DNA of 64,000 nucleotides from contig QJPP01007221.1 in assembly GCA_003996215.1 (NCBI GenBank), forward strand, positions 464,595 to 528,594. Reading direction: 5' to 3'. The translations under genes and the position numbers were made by a program. Positions 9,894-21,414 of this stretch are shown here, piece after piece. Below the pieces are notes generated by a model. It saw nothing but the letters and a program-made list of their open reading frames with translations. It ran no database searches and was not told the DNA's origin. Origin of the DNA: Jaltomata sinuosa (lineage: Eukaryota; Streptophyta; Magnoliopsida; Solanales; Solanaceae). The first letter of the stretch is position 1, and each line of letters opens with the position of its first letter.

Positions 9894-11157
9894 TCAAGGT
9901 TCTTCATACACAACGTTATTATTCATAAGCTCTTCATCAACTTGAGTGAGTAACTCATTATTTGGATCTACACATCTTAAGTAGTTGTGCAAAATACAAC
10001 ATGTAAATATATTAAGCTTTTGGGTATTAATATTATATGATGGCTCTGTCGAACAGGAAATTATAGAAAATTTCTTCTTAAGAACTCTAAATGCTCGTTC
10101 GATAGTATTACTCAAAGAAGCGTGTCACAAATTACATAATTCACGAGAATTTTAAGGTGAATTTCTTGAATACTCTTTCAAATGATATTGCTCCCCTCGA
10201 TAATATGTAATAAGCGCACTTTTCAACATGAGTCCAACATCAACAAGGTAGAATTTTTCTAAACATAAATAAATAAAAGATTCAATTATATTCATCATAT
10301 ATACCTAATTCTAGATAAATATATATAATATTTACCTTCTGAAATTCTTAATGAATTTTGTCTATTTAGTGTTTTTTTCATGATTCTTAATCAGACACTG
10401 TGCCTTCCCACTCAGCTAGCACATATGTGAATTTTAAATCAAATATGCATGCAACTAGTATATTTTGTGTTGGATAATCTTTTCTTCCATAATATCTTGG
10501 CGCTTCACTTTATGAAACTTTAACATGTATGTGTGTTCCATCAATTGCACCAATACAATCTTGATATTATAATCATTAATTACAATGTATACATTTTTAA
10601 TATTAGCTTAAATTTAAATAGTATTATGATGGAAGTTACCTTAAAATATGAGTAGAATCTTTGGTTGCCAGCAATTTCAAAAAGAATATGAGAGCCATCA
10701 GGTTGTTTAATAATTTTTTTATATAACCCCAAGATGGCTCGTAGGACAACATAAAAATAATGACTGACCAACTCCCCAGATTGTCGAAATATGAAAGCTA
10801 GCTCGCGATTTGTCATATTATGTGCTAACAAATAAAGTATTTTTTCAACTTGTTCTTCAGCTGTAACTTAAAGTGTTGCCTAAGACCTCCTTCTCTAATT
10901 AAGATCTCACATAGACCAGTAAAAGCTGAAGGACTCATTCTTAATATACTATGACAAAGTTCACTTGAAAATAGATGACTCAATAACTCATCTCTAACTT
11001 TCTCTCCTTCAAGACGTATATCATGTGTGATCGTACGTTGATCATTTTTACATGCATAAGTCCAAAACTAAATAACTACTAAAAGAGCAACATATGAAGC
11101 TAATGATCTCACTTGTCTCAATATTTGACTACTATCTTGATTATTCTGGTCAGCCAT
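9894..11157 (-). pseudogene. PIF/Harbinger-type DDE transposase, broken
   Basis: The reading starts at the ATG at 11157 (MADQNNQDSSQ). It continues through SPSAFTGLCEIL, a frameshift near 10870, then LAHNMTNRELAF and RQSGELVSHYF, as in plant Harbinger transposases. After a likely 78-bp intron (GT at 10639, AG near 10562) come CIGAIDGTHIHV (first catalytic Asp), a decayed AEWEGTVSD (second Asp), and KFYLVDVGLMLKSALITYYR. NTIERAFRVLKKKF contains the Glu. The last open part ends at 9894. There are several stops and at least one shift, so it is a relic. Host HARBI1-like genes share the fold, but the damage argues against a domesticated gene. I found no TIRs. Confidence 0.88.
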
Positions 11158-11946
11158 CTATAATAAAATTAAGGGAGATCTATCAATCAATTAATAGATA
11201 CATACAAAAAAAAATTGAATAAAAAATTAGCCATGAGGTATATACATTTATAAACTACATGCATGCATGTATATATATATATATATATAAAATGACATTC
11301 AACCTATGTAATTACAAGAAAAGTACACTATTTTTTTGATAATCAAGAGAAGTACACTACTGCATTTTAATATTATACTGCTCTTAAGTCATTTATTGTT
11401 TTCTTTTATAGTTTTCAGAAACTTCTTTTAGCTCATGAAGGATACTTATAACAAGATTCTAACTCTTGTTACACCCAATAAGGAATCTTCACTCAACCAA
11501 AACTCATTAACTTAGGAGCCCTTATTATCATCAATATTAGAAATAAAAGAAAATTAAAATATAATTTTTGAATATTTAAAATACTAAGTTCGTCTAATTC
11601 AATTTAGCTTCAAAAATTAATTAAATTAATTTTCGAGAAGTGAAACATCACAATTAATTCAGGATAGAGGAAGTTGTAGCTAAAGCAATCAAGTATATTG
11701 AAACCTTTATGAAATTAAATTAGTACATTAATTATGTTAAGGAGTCCCTGCATTAAAGAAACTATAAACTAATGGTCAAAGCAATAAAGTGAATATAAGA
11801 AAAATATCATATAGTACTAATAAATGGATCAAGACAAAAAGTCATAAAGAGCTTATGAAATTGTACAAAAGGTTTCTTATTTCTACTTTTGTTTTTTTAA
11901 TCTTAATCTTGTATACTTCATTTTAATTGTATCCCTGCAACAATAC
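11158..11946. other. AT-rich host DNA between the transposase relic and element F
   Basis: No gene is seen. A short (AT)n run lies at 11270-11288. The last 23 bases before the target duplication (11919-11941) recur exactly at 31800-31822, on the other side of element F. The F target duplication aatac is at 11942-11946. Confidence 0.65.
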
Positions 11947-12825
11947 CGTTGGATCGAAGTAGATTTTGAAGATTGACAAAGCTATGGAACTCATGCAGGG
12001 AACAGGTATTTGTGACTTGCTCCTCCAAGGCAGAATTAAATTAGGATCAGGAGAAGGTCAACGACATGGAGAAGGAAGAAAAGCGTGTGGAGGAAGCATG
12101 TCAATAAGGAGAGTCCAGCTTACAAGAAGTTTCCTTTCATAGGAAAAATCCTACAAGGAATGAAATCATGAAGATTGGCTTGACAAGTCCTAAAAGGAAG
12201 GGGATTACCAATATGGAAGAAAATCAGTCAAAATAGAGAGAAGACTCTCAAGTATAAATACAAGAAAGGTTTCACAATAAACCTCACGCACTTACACAGA
12301 GAGCTACAAGAAAAACACAATCAAACTGAGGGAGTTCATATTTGAGAGAGTTCTGAGTGAAGATCCAAGTACAGCCAATACAAGAAACCAGATTGAAGAA
12401 CGTGTTTCTTAAGTCTATGCTTTACCGTTCTTGAGTCAAGTTAATTGTATTATTTTCATTGAGTTGTAATCATTCATTCTTAGTACAAGTGAGTTATAAT
12501 CTGGTTTAGAAGTTAGTCTTCAAGTTGGGATAACTCAAAGACTTGGGCACATAAACCTAGGGAGGTTTGTGTGGTGTTTAGGAATTAGAGTTTAGTTCCT
12601 AGGATTGCATTCTTTATAATCTGAATTATTTGAGGCTCATTATTTTAGTGAAATTGGGATAAATTCTACAAAGGTGTAGGTCATGATTTTTACCCTTTAT
12701 GAGATAGGGTTTTTCCATGTAAAACACCGTGTGTCCTCTTTACATGCTTAACATTGAAGTAATCGACAAATGAATAGATAGCTTAATCTGTTCCTTAGGA
12801 AAATTAGGGGGTCAGTATTCTAACA
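11947..12825 (+). repeat. Element F 5' LTR (879 bp)
   Basis: It starts with a mutated TGTTGGATC (here CGTTGGATC) and ends ...TATTCTAACA. It aligns throughout with 20999-21321 plus 31216-31772. It is preceded by the target duplication aatac. Confidence 0.92.
12253..12260 (+). promoter_or_regulatory. Likely TATA box of element F LTR promoter
   Basis: TATAAATA lies 306 bp into the LTR. The same motif is kept at 21305-21312 in the 3' LTR, just upstream of where element G inserted. The promoter role is inferred from its sequence and position. Confidence 0.6.
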
Positions 12826-12827
12826 AT

Positions 12828-12839
12828 TGGTATCAGAGT
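12828..12839 (+). other. Primer-binding site of element F
   Basis: TGGTATCAGAGT begins two bases after the 5' LTR and matches the plant initiator tRNA-Met 3' end at 11 of 12 positions. Confidence 0.9.
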
Positions 12840-12882
12840 AGGTTAACTTAACAAGTGTCTTATAACTCAAGATAAGATCACT

Positions 12883-14730
12883 ATGAGTTCTGCACATTCT
12901 CTTGGACACGGTGAAGGATAACACATCAACAGACCACCTTATTTCAATGGTCAATACTATTCGTAGTGAAAGGCAAGAATGAAAGACTTTCTTCAAGTAG
13001 AGGAGTATGAGCTATGGACCAGAGTTATTGATAGTCCTAGAATCACTATGATCAAGGATAGCGAAGAGAAGGAAATTCCCAAATCAAAAGCTCAATACGA
13101 TGAGGCTGACTACAAGATGCTAGGGAAAAATGCCAAAGCCAAGTGCATTCTTGTATGTGGACTTGGACCTGATGAGTTCAATTGAATCTACAGCTTCACT
13201 ACAGCCAAACAGATTTGGGATATGCTCTTTAATGCTCATGAAGGCACTACTCAAGTAAGGAAATTCAAGATTGCTAGACTCTCCACTGAATATGAAACCT
13301 TCAAGATGAAGAATGGAGAAACCCTTCAGGAGATGATTACTAGATTTACCACTGTTGTGAATGAGATGGTATCCTTAGGGAAAATATATACCACTGAGGA
13401 ACAGGTTGATAAGGTTCTAAGGATACTTCCCAGATCATAGAAAATCAAAGTAACTACAATTAGAGAAGCAGTGGATCTGACCAACATGTCCTTAGATAAA
13501 CTGGTAGGCAATCTGAAGACCTATGAGATGAATGTTGATAAAAGAGGTGAAGGAAGCAAGGACAAAACCCTTGCTCTCAAGGAAACTGAGAGTGATGAAT
13601 CTGAACTGGATGATGAAGATATTGCCTTGATAAGTAGAAACTTCAAGAAGTTCTTTAAGAAAGGAGGAAACTTTGAGAAAAGGAAATCATCACCAAGCAG
13701 AGAAAATAATGAAGAGAAAGGACAAAATAGTGGGTTTTTCAAGTGTGGAAAAACTGACCATCAAGTCAAGGACTGTCCCATATGGAAAATTGAGTGGAAA
13801 AAGGAGAGAGCTTAAAGGGAAAGAAGAGAGCAAGCCAGTAAGAAGAAGAAAAATGATGAAATGGCTATGTATGCTGCTTGGGGACCAGGTTCAGACCACT
13901 CAGAAGAAGATGACACAGAAGATGTTACCCTCATGCCCATGGAGGACTCAGAATCAGATTGTGAATCAAACACTGAAGAAAAAGAGGTAAATCTTTGTGA
14001 CCTTAAAACCTTTTTAAAACTCTTCTCCAAGAAAAAATTGTCCTCCCTAATGATGACCTTTATAGAAAATTTTCAAGAATTGAGTGAAAACAGAGATCAG
14101 CTGTTGGCCTCCTTGACCAGCCTAAAGCTTGAATATATTGATCTTGAAAAGATCAACATTGGTTTAAAAAGGGAAAATCAATCCCTTAAGGAACAGGTCC
14201 GGCAATTTAAATCTGCCATTCTTTCTCTCAAATATGAAATTTAGGGTTATTTAACAGGGGAAAGGTCATAAGAGTGATGATTAAATCAAGTATGAACAAG
14301 ATCTAAAAAGGTTCAAAGATGAAAATCTTGAACTTTCTAGAACTAAGTATGAGTTTGAAAAGGCCAACAAGTGGACTAAGTCCTCAATGATTGTAACTCA
14401 ACTTGGTAATAGAACACATAGCACTAAAACTACAATAGGCTTTGAAAAAGAATTTTCTGAGGGAACCTATGATCTGTGTACACACCGTGGTAAGGTCGTC
14501 ACTTAAGGGAAGCTTGTCTCACTGCTAAAGCTCATCTGCATTAAAACTTTAAAGATGCTTCAAAAGGTAAAAACAAGCCTACTAAAAGAAATGTACCTCA
14601 ACAAAGGAACAGGTTTGTACACAAAAAACAACCTATCAAAGGTTTGTCAAAATGGACTAACAGATACCTCATTCATCCTTTTTACCAAAGTAAAAGACCC
14701 AAGCTAGTTTGGGTCCCTAAATCTAACCAT
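12883..14730 (+). pseudogene. Element F gag and linker
   Basis: The start chosen is ATG at 12883 (MSSAHSLGHGEG), which fits the Copia gag opening before RPPYFNGQYY. Two adjacent stops follow where two Trp codons are expected. The capsid part includes KMKNGETLQEMITRFTTVVN. The zinc knuckle reads FFKCGKTDHQVKDC, with the first Cys changed to Phe. Acidic stretches and a predicted coiled-coil region (about 14040-14244, rich in E, K and L) follow, as in long Sirevirus gags. Stops at about 13183, 13438, 13813 and 14242 break the frame. Confidence 0.88.
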
Positions 14731-14737
14731 TAATCTT

Positions 14738-15850
14738 TTGCAGGAAAGGGTGAGAGGAAGCAAACAACATTGGTATATGGATAGTGCTTGCTCAAGACAT
14801 ATGACCAGAGATAAGCAAAAATTCCTCTTACTGGCAGAAGGGAAAGGTGGGAACGTGGCCTTTGGAGGAGGAAAGAAAGGTAAGATCAAAGGAGTTGGCA
14901 AAATATGTATGTGTGAAGAGAACTTAATTGAAAAGGTATACCATGTTGAAGGACTGAACCATAATCTACTCAGCATATCACAACTCTGTGATAAGGGAAA
15001 CAAAGTAACCTTATACTCTACAGGTGTGGATGTGATAGACCTAAAAATAGAGGAGACTGTCTTAACTGGACAAAGATACAAGCATGTGTACACTAATGAT
15101 ATCTCAAAGGTCCTTGTTGTGGATCTTGTTTGTATTAGTGTGATGGACAAAGATCCCTTGCTGTGGCATAAAAGACTGGGACATGCTAGTCATGTTCAAC
15201 TAATCAAACTAGTCTCCAAGGACTTGGTAATAGGTCTACCTAAAACTAAGTTCAAGGAAGATAAAGTCTGTGCAGCATGTGCTCAGCGTAAGCAGGTAAA
15301 ATCCACTTTCAAATCCAAACAAGTTATCAGTTTGACCAGATCCTTGAAACTGGTCCATATGGATCTGTGTGTCCCCATGAGAGTAAGGAGCAGAGGTGGT
15401 AAAAAGTATGTGTTTTTACTAGTTGATGACTATATAAGGTTCTCTTGGACAATTTTCTTGCTTCTAAAGAAGATGCATTTGAGGCATTCTACACTTTAGT
15501 AAGAAAATTGGAAAAGAAACTTGACAAATAACTAGCCACAATAAGATCAGACCATGGAACAGAATTTGAAAATACTAAATTTGTTGACTATTGTTCCACT
15601 CATGGTATGGATCACAACTTCTATGCTCTTAGGACTCCTCAATGAAATGGGGTGGTTGAAAGAAATAATAAAACCATGCATGAGATGGATAGAACTATGA
15701 TAATAGCTAGTAATGTGGTTAGCCAGTTTTGGGCTGAAGCCATCAACACCGCTTGCTACATAATAAATAGATGCATGTCCAGGCCTCTCATAGATAAAAC
15801 TTCCTATGAATTACTCAAAGGAAGAAAACCTAACATATCTCATCTATGAG
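14738..15850 (+). pseudogene. Element F protease and integrase
   Basis: The protease site reads WYMDSACSRHMT, where DSG is usual, so the Gly is changed to Ala. The gag-pre-integrase zinc region has LLWHKRLGHAS and CAACAQRKQ. The integrase core has HMDLCVPM (first Asp), IRSDHGTEFEN (second Asp, about 15545) and NGVVERNNKT (Glu). A frameshift near 15465 and stops at about 15528 and 15643 break it. The last open part ends at an ISHL-stop where AFG continues, as in Copia integrases. Confidence 0.93.
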
Positions 15851-16399
15851 CCTTTGGATACAAATTCTTCATCCACAATAATGGAAAAAATTTGATGCCA
15901 AAAGTGATGAGGGAATTTTTCTAGGTTACTCTTCACATAGAAAAGCTTATAGGGTATTGAATAAAAAAACTATGTGTGTAGAGGAAATTGCGTAGTATTT
16001 GATGAATGCAATGTTATGGCTAACCAAGTGTGCAGGAAATTGATAAGATGTCAAAGACATCTTAACCATCTATGCAGAAACAAGTGCAAGGAATAGGTTC
16101 AACTGATGCTGAAACTAACAAAAAAGGTGATGAAGCACCTTAAGCTGACTACAATAAGGAAACATCAAGTCAGCAGGATGAAGAGGATGATCAAGCTGAA
16201 GAGGCACAAGAGCTAGTTCTCAAAGGTTACAAGTACCAAGAATCACATCCAATTGACAATATCCTTACTAAATTGAGCTCTGGCATAACCACCAGATCAG
16301 GGCTAAAGAATCTATGTGCCTTCGAATCCTTCTTGTCCATGATAGAATCCAAGAAATTAAATGAAGCCTTACAGGATGCAGATTGGATCATTGCAATGA
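15851..16399 (+). pseudogene. Element F integrase-RT linker, degenerate
   Basis: This is the variable region between integrase and RT in Copia elements. Short fragments such as AFGYKFFIHNNGK and GIFLGYSSHRKAYRVLNKKT can be followed across several frames. No single frame is open. Confidence 0.7.
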
Positions 16400-17290
16400 A
16401 ATAAGAGATCAATCAGTTCAAAAGGAATAAAATATGGCACTTGGAACATAAACCAAAGAACAAAACCATCGTAAGTGCCAAGTGGGTGTTCAAAAACAAG
16501 CTGGATAAGAATGGAACAGTTCCAAGGAACAAGGCCAGATTGGTGGTCCAGAGGTACAATCGGGAAGAAGGAATAGACTATGATGAGACCTTTTCACCAT
16601 TGTCTAGATTGAAGGCAATCAAACTCCTCACTGCTTTTGCAACCTACATGGAATTCACACTCTACCATATGGATGTGAAAAGTGCTTTCCTTAATGGGTT
16701 GTTGAAGGAAAAAGTGTTTTTCAAATAACCTCTAGTCTTTGAAGACTCTTACTATCCTGACCATGTTTACAAACTTGATAAATCTCTTTATGGACTTAAA
16801 CAGGCTCCTAGAGCATAGTATGAAAGGTTGTAAAAGTTTCTTCTAAGCCATGGCTACACAAGAGGTAAGATTGATAACACCTTATTCCTCAAGAGCAAAG
16901 AAAGAGATTTATTGGTTGTGCTGGTATATGTTGATGACATCATATTTGGAGACACAAGCAAGACCCTCACAAAGGAATTTGTTGCCCTGATGAGTAAAGA
17001 GTTTGAAATGAGTACGATGGGAGAGCTCAACTTCTTCTTAGGCCTCCAAATCATACAAACTCCTTCAGGAATAATGATTCATCAGCAGAAGTATGCCAAC
17101 AAGTTGCTCAAAAAGTTCAAAATAGAAGATGCAAAGGAAATAGATACTCCAATAGCCACAACAACAAAGTTAGGTCTGGAATGAACAGGTCCAGCAGTCG
17201 AGCAGAAACTGTACAGAGGGATAATTGGATCTCTTTTGTACCTCACAGCTAGCACGCCTGATATTGTCTTTAGTGTAGGTCTTTGTGCTA
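16400..17290 (+). pseudogene. Element F reverse transcriptase
   Basis: Conserved Copia RT blocks are present: SAKWVFKNKLDKNG, KARLVVQRYNREEGIDYDETF, HMDVKSAFLNG, then YKLDKSLYGLKQAPRA. The catalytic YVDD box is intact at 16927-16938, inside VYVDDIIFGDTS. Stops at 16726-16728, in A-stop-YERL where a Trp is expected, and after LGLE at about 17182 kill the frame. Confidence 0.94.
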
Positions 17291-17880
17291 GATTTTAGGC
17301 AAATCCTAAGGAACCTCACTTGAAAGTTGTCAAGAAAATCCTAAGATACTTGAAAGGTACAACTGACTTGGGACTGTGGTATCCAAAAGGTAGTAACTTT
17401 GAGCTTGTAGGATATGCAGATATAGACTATGCAAGTTATTTGGAGGATATGAAGAGCACCACTGGAATGGCACACTTCTTGGGATCATGTCTAATCTCTT
17501 GGGCAACAAAGAAGCAAAACTCTGTGGATTTATCTATTGCTGAAGCTGAATATATGGCTGCTGCCTCATGTTATGCACAATTGCTCTATATCAAGAAATA
17601 ACTCAATGACTTTGGGTTAAACATTAAGTGTGTGCCCATCTTTTATGACAATAATAGTGCAATCAATATTGTCAAAAATCCAGTTCAGCATAAAAGAACC
17701 TAGCACATTGATATTAGACACCACTTTCTGAGGGATAATGTGGAAAAGGGATTGATCTCCATGCACTTCTATGCCATAGATAAGAAAATTGCTGATATAT
17801 TTACAAAGGAACAGGTTGGAGCTGGGAATGATTATGATCACATAAGCATCCCTCAATGACTGGCTAATGAACACTGTACA
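17291..17880 (+). pseudogene. Element F RNase H
   Basis: It includes KKILRYLKGTTDLGLWY, GYADIDYAS (first Asp), ISWATKKQNSVDLSIAEAEY (Glu) and NNSAINIVKNPVQHKRT-stop-HIDIRHHFLRD. Stops replace a probable Gln in KK-stop-LNDFG and a Lys in RT-stop-HIDI. The RNA-degrading residues are mostly kept, but the frame is broken. Confidence 0.92.
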
Positions 17881-18501
17881 TATTGTATTCTAATTTTCAA
17901 TTTTATGCTCAGTCTTGTACATTTAGTTGGATGTCCTTATTCCACTTTTAAAGGTTTAAGTTGCTCAAGCACTATAACTCAGTATTTGTCTCAGCAACAG
18001 GAAATTAGCATACAAAATTGGGACAAGAACTCAACATAAATTTAAAAATCCAAGGTATGTGCACTATGTTTAAAAATTGATTGCTCAAAATATGCACTTG
18101 TACCTGTCCCTTCTACCTGAACAAAATGGAAATCATTAACCCTAAAACCCTTAACCGTCATTGTCTAAAAAGAAAAAGAGATCTAATCAAATCAGGTCAC
18201 TTTTGTGACAAGATCTTCCACCTGTCAATTAGGATCTCTTCCCTAGAATAGAACTCTCCCACTTAAAGGACTCCAATCAATTCCAAATGGCTAAACCCCT
18301 ATTTAAAGTCCTTTTTAAACTCATTCTCCCCATTTACTCTCACCTTCTTCTTCTACAAGAGCCTCTATATCAAAACCTAAACCTCCTTCTACTTCTTCTC
18401 TTTTCTCATCCTTCACTCATGGATCACTAATCACCCTCCTATCTCAAAACACTAGAAATTCCTCCACCGGCTACCAGTTCCTCCATGTTACCGAACTTGC
18501 C

Positions 18502-20636
18502 TTGGTTCCATACAAGGAACAGGTCAACACTGTTCGTCTTCCTCTTGTGATTCTTGTTAATACTCAAGGAATGGATCACTTTGATAAATTCTCAGAAGTT
18601 ATAGGGGATGATTTTACTGGTGATGATGATTCTTTGATAGTGCCGTATGTGACTGATATTGAGGCACTAGAAGTTATTGCTGCTAGTTGGTAGGGGGAAA
18701 CTGAGGCTGAAGGAACATTTAGTGATAAAAGAGTATAGGAGGATGCACCTCGTGAGGGGAAAAACTCAGGGAATCCCACAATTGAACATAATTCACTTGT
18801 TAGGGACACTTTGGGTGCATCTGTTGAGGGGGAAATAATGGGGGACCCCACTGTTGAATCTAATTCTTCTGTTGGGCTCCAACAAGGCAGGGATGGAGTT
18901 ATACTAACTGCTACTTTGAGTACTACTGCTGGTGATGCATCTGAACCTAGGGAATAGGTTCATCAGACTCGTTACTCTACAGTTGCTGAGGATGATGAGA
19001 ACACTCTCATTGCTAACCTGGCCCCTAAGAGGAAAATATATCATCTAAGAAAGGCCTCAGGTAGACCTGTTCATATACCAGCTGATGAACCTAAGGAAAA
19101 TCCTTTTGCTCCTGTGGCTCAGGCTATTCCTGTTTGAATGATAAGAGCCACCAAGAGGTCTATTAATGAAAGCATGGTGGCCTCTACAGCCAAGAGGCCT
19201 AGATATGCTAAAGTTAAGTTTGTCCCACCTCTTGATCCTATTGATATCTTGGATGATGAGGTTGAAGTTACTGAAAGAAAAAGGAAAGGCAAAGGGGTGG
19301 CTACTTCAAAGCCACGAAGGAAATAGGTCTAGAAACCTATTCCTTCCAAGAGCTCTGTCAAATCCAAATTATTGGATGAGTCCACAGAGAGTGAAGGAGA
19401 TGATCATGGGCTTCCCTCCTCTGAGTCTCTTGGGAATGAGGATACTGATGATGATGCCTCTCATGGGTATATGGAGGCTGATCTTCCTGAGCATATGGAA
19501 GAAGAGGATGACACCTTGGACCTCATTGATGAAACTCTTGATGCTAGAACTGCTAGGCTGATCAATTTTAAGGTAAGGACTTTAGTAAGGGGTAGAGTAC
19601 TAACTGGGTTTAGGGGAGCTGAGGTGGCTGAGTTACTGGCACTAGTAGAGGCACAAGGTTGGTTGAACTTGTTCCTTCAAGGTGGTGCTAGAATAAAGAT
19701 GGCAAGATCTGAGACCATACAATTTTATGTCAATGCTATTGGTACCTCCTTCTCTATATCAGTATGGTAAGGGATGTCTTTTTCACTCTTACTCCTTCTG
19801 TGTTGGACCAGATTTTGGGGGTTCCAAATGTTGGTTGGTGTCACTATGTGAAGAGGCAATGACCTCCTTTGGATGGGTTGCCCTCAGCCTTGGATATCAT
19901 ATGAAGGTTTGAAAATGATCCTACATTGGAGGAGCATTCTAGAGTGGACAAGAGGGATATGCTTCCTTTGTATCAAATGCTTTTTAATGTTGTGCACAAG
20001 ATAGTGCTTCCTAGGGAGCAAAAATGTACTGAGGATAACTTTTTGGACCTCACCTTGATGAAACTTCTACTCTCCAGGGTTCCTATTAACCTGCCCAGGC
20101 TCATACTTTGCCATATGCATAGGATCTGCAAACAGGATGTGACCAAACATGCTTTAGGCTATGGGTTCTGGCTGGGGGATGTTTTTCAACACTTTGGTGT
20201 GTCTGTACAAGCATGGAAAGATCAGACAACCAAAGATGTGATTGGCACTGTGAACCAAGCTGTTGTACCTGCTCCTCGGAGGAGGGCCAATGCACCTCTG
20301 CAAAGGCTTAGAGCAAGTTTGGACGCCAAGGATGAGGAGATTACATCTATAAAGGCATCTTATGATGAGGAAATAGACGAGCTTTATGACACCTACGTCA
20401 TTGAGCATGCACTTTTAGTGGAAGAGAATGCAAGGCTCAAGGCTGAGCTTGCACAGGTACATGTTGTCCTGGCCACTGAGCAAGCCACAAATTCTTCTAG
20501 CTTGAAGGGCATCTATGAGATGCTCAAGAAGGATCCTCCCAATCCTAATCCTAGCCTGACCCCCTTTAGCCTTCCCAACCGTTCTTTTGCTTTCACAAGT
20601 GTATGTTTTGATTTGTTAATTTTTTATTATCTCTAG
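18502..20636 (+). pseudogene. Element F extra 3' gene (Sirevirus env-like position), broken
   Basis: Between RNase H and the 3' LTR lies about 2.1 kb of degraded coding sequence. In order it shows acidic and basic low-complexity parts (KRKGKGV, then SESEGDD-like runs) and a domain with ETIQFYVNAIG at about 19710. A frameshift near 19750 is followed by MVRDVFFTLTPSVLDQILGVP, then a C-terminal coiled coil (RLRASLDAKDEEITSIKASY and following, about 20310-20530). The FYVNA...VRD...LGVP pattern resembles the plant 'putative plant transposon protein' domain (Pfam Transposase_32, from memory). I see no clear signal peptide or fusion peptide, so 'env' refers only to position. Confidence 0.72.
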
Positions 20637-20836
20637 TGTACATGCTTTGTGATTAATAATATGTTGGGTTTTAGTTTTGATCTCATCTTAATTCCTGTGC
20701 AGTTGCAAATACTTTGATATAGCTAAATGAGTTCTTACTTTTTAAGTGTTTGCATAAGTTATAGCCCCAATGTCCATGAGTGTCAAATTGAACTTAAATT
20801 AGGAAGTTGTGTGTCTTTACAGTGTTTTATGATGCC

Positions 20837-20848
20837 AAAAGGGGGAAA
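20837..20848 (+). other. Secondary polypurine tract of element F
   Basis: AAAAGGGGGAAA lies about 160 bp before the 3' LTR. Multiple conserved purine tracts are a reported feature of Sireviruses. Confidence 0.7.
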
Positions 20849-20984
20849 GTGCTGCTTGTGTGGTATTTATAACAAGTTGGTCTGACATGTTCCTCTAATG
20901 TGTTCTTTTTGCTATTTTGCCTAAAGAAATCTGACATGATACAGGTTGAACTCTGCATACAAGAAGCAAGAGTTTGTCATCATC

Positions 20985-20996
20985 AAAAAGGGGGAA
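20985..20996 (+). other. Primary polypurine tract of element F
   Basis: AAAAAGGGGGAA lies immediately before the 3' LTR start at 20999, where plus-strand DNA synthesis is primed in such elements. Confidence 0.85.
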
Positions 20997-20998
20997 TT

Positions 20999-21321
20999 TA
21001 TTAGATCAAAGTAGATTTTAAAGATTGACAAAGCTGTGAAACTCATGTAGGAAATAAGTATCTGTGACTTGCTCCTCCATGGAAAAATCTAACTAGGATC
21101 AGGAGAAGGTCAACGACATGGATAAGGAAGCAAAGCGTATGGAGGAAGCGTGTCAATAAGGATAGTCCTGCTTGCAAGGAGTTTCCTTTCATAGAAAGAA
21201 TCCTACAAGGAAAGAAATCATGAAGATTGGCTTGACAAGTCCTATAAGGAAGGGGATTCCCAGTATGGAAGGAAATCAGCCAAAATAGGGAGAAAACTCT
21301 CAAGTATAAATACAAGAAAGG
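20999..21321 (+). repeat. Element F 3' LTR, first part
   Basis: It begins TATTAGATCAAAG (5' LTR: CGTTGGATCGAAG) and runs to ...TACAAGAAAGG. Element G is inserted here. The rest of the LTR resumes at 31216 with TTTCACATTAAACC, exactly as expected from 12271 in the 5' LTR. Confidence 0.95.
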
Positions 21322-21414
21322 TGTAACACCCTAGGACTTACAAGCCCAGGATAATTCAGAAAAACCAGTAGGAAAATAATTTCAGAAAAATTTCCAAACT
21401 TTCCAGGAACCACG

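Noticed and set aside
9894..11157. Domesticated HARBI1-like host gene
   Set aside because: Several stops and a frameshift interrupt the transposase, so no functional protein is expected.
14704..15150. 148-codon open frame on the minus strand
   Set aside because: It is antisense to the well-supported protease/integrase of element F and has no recognisable domain.
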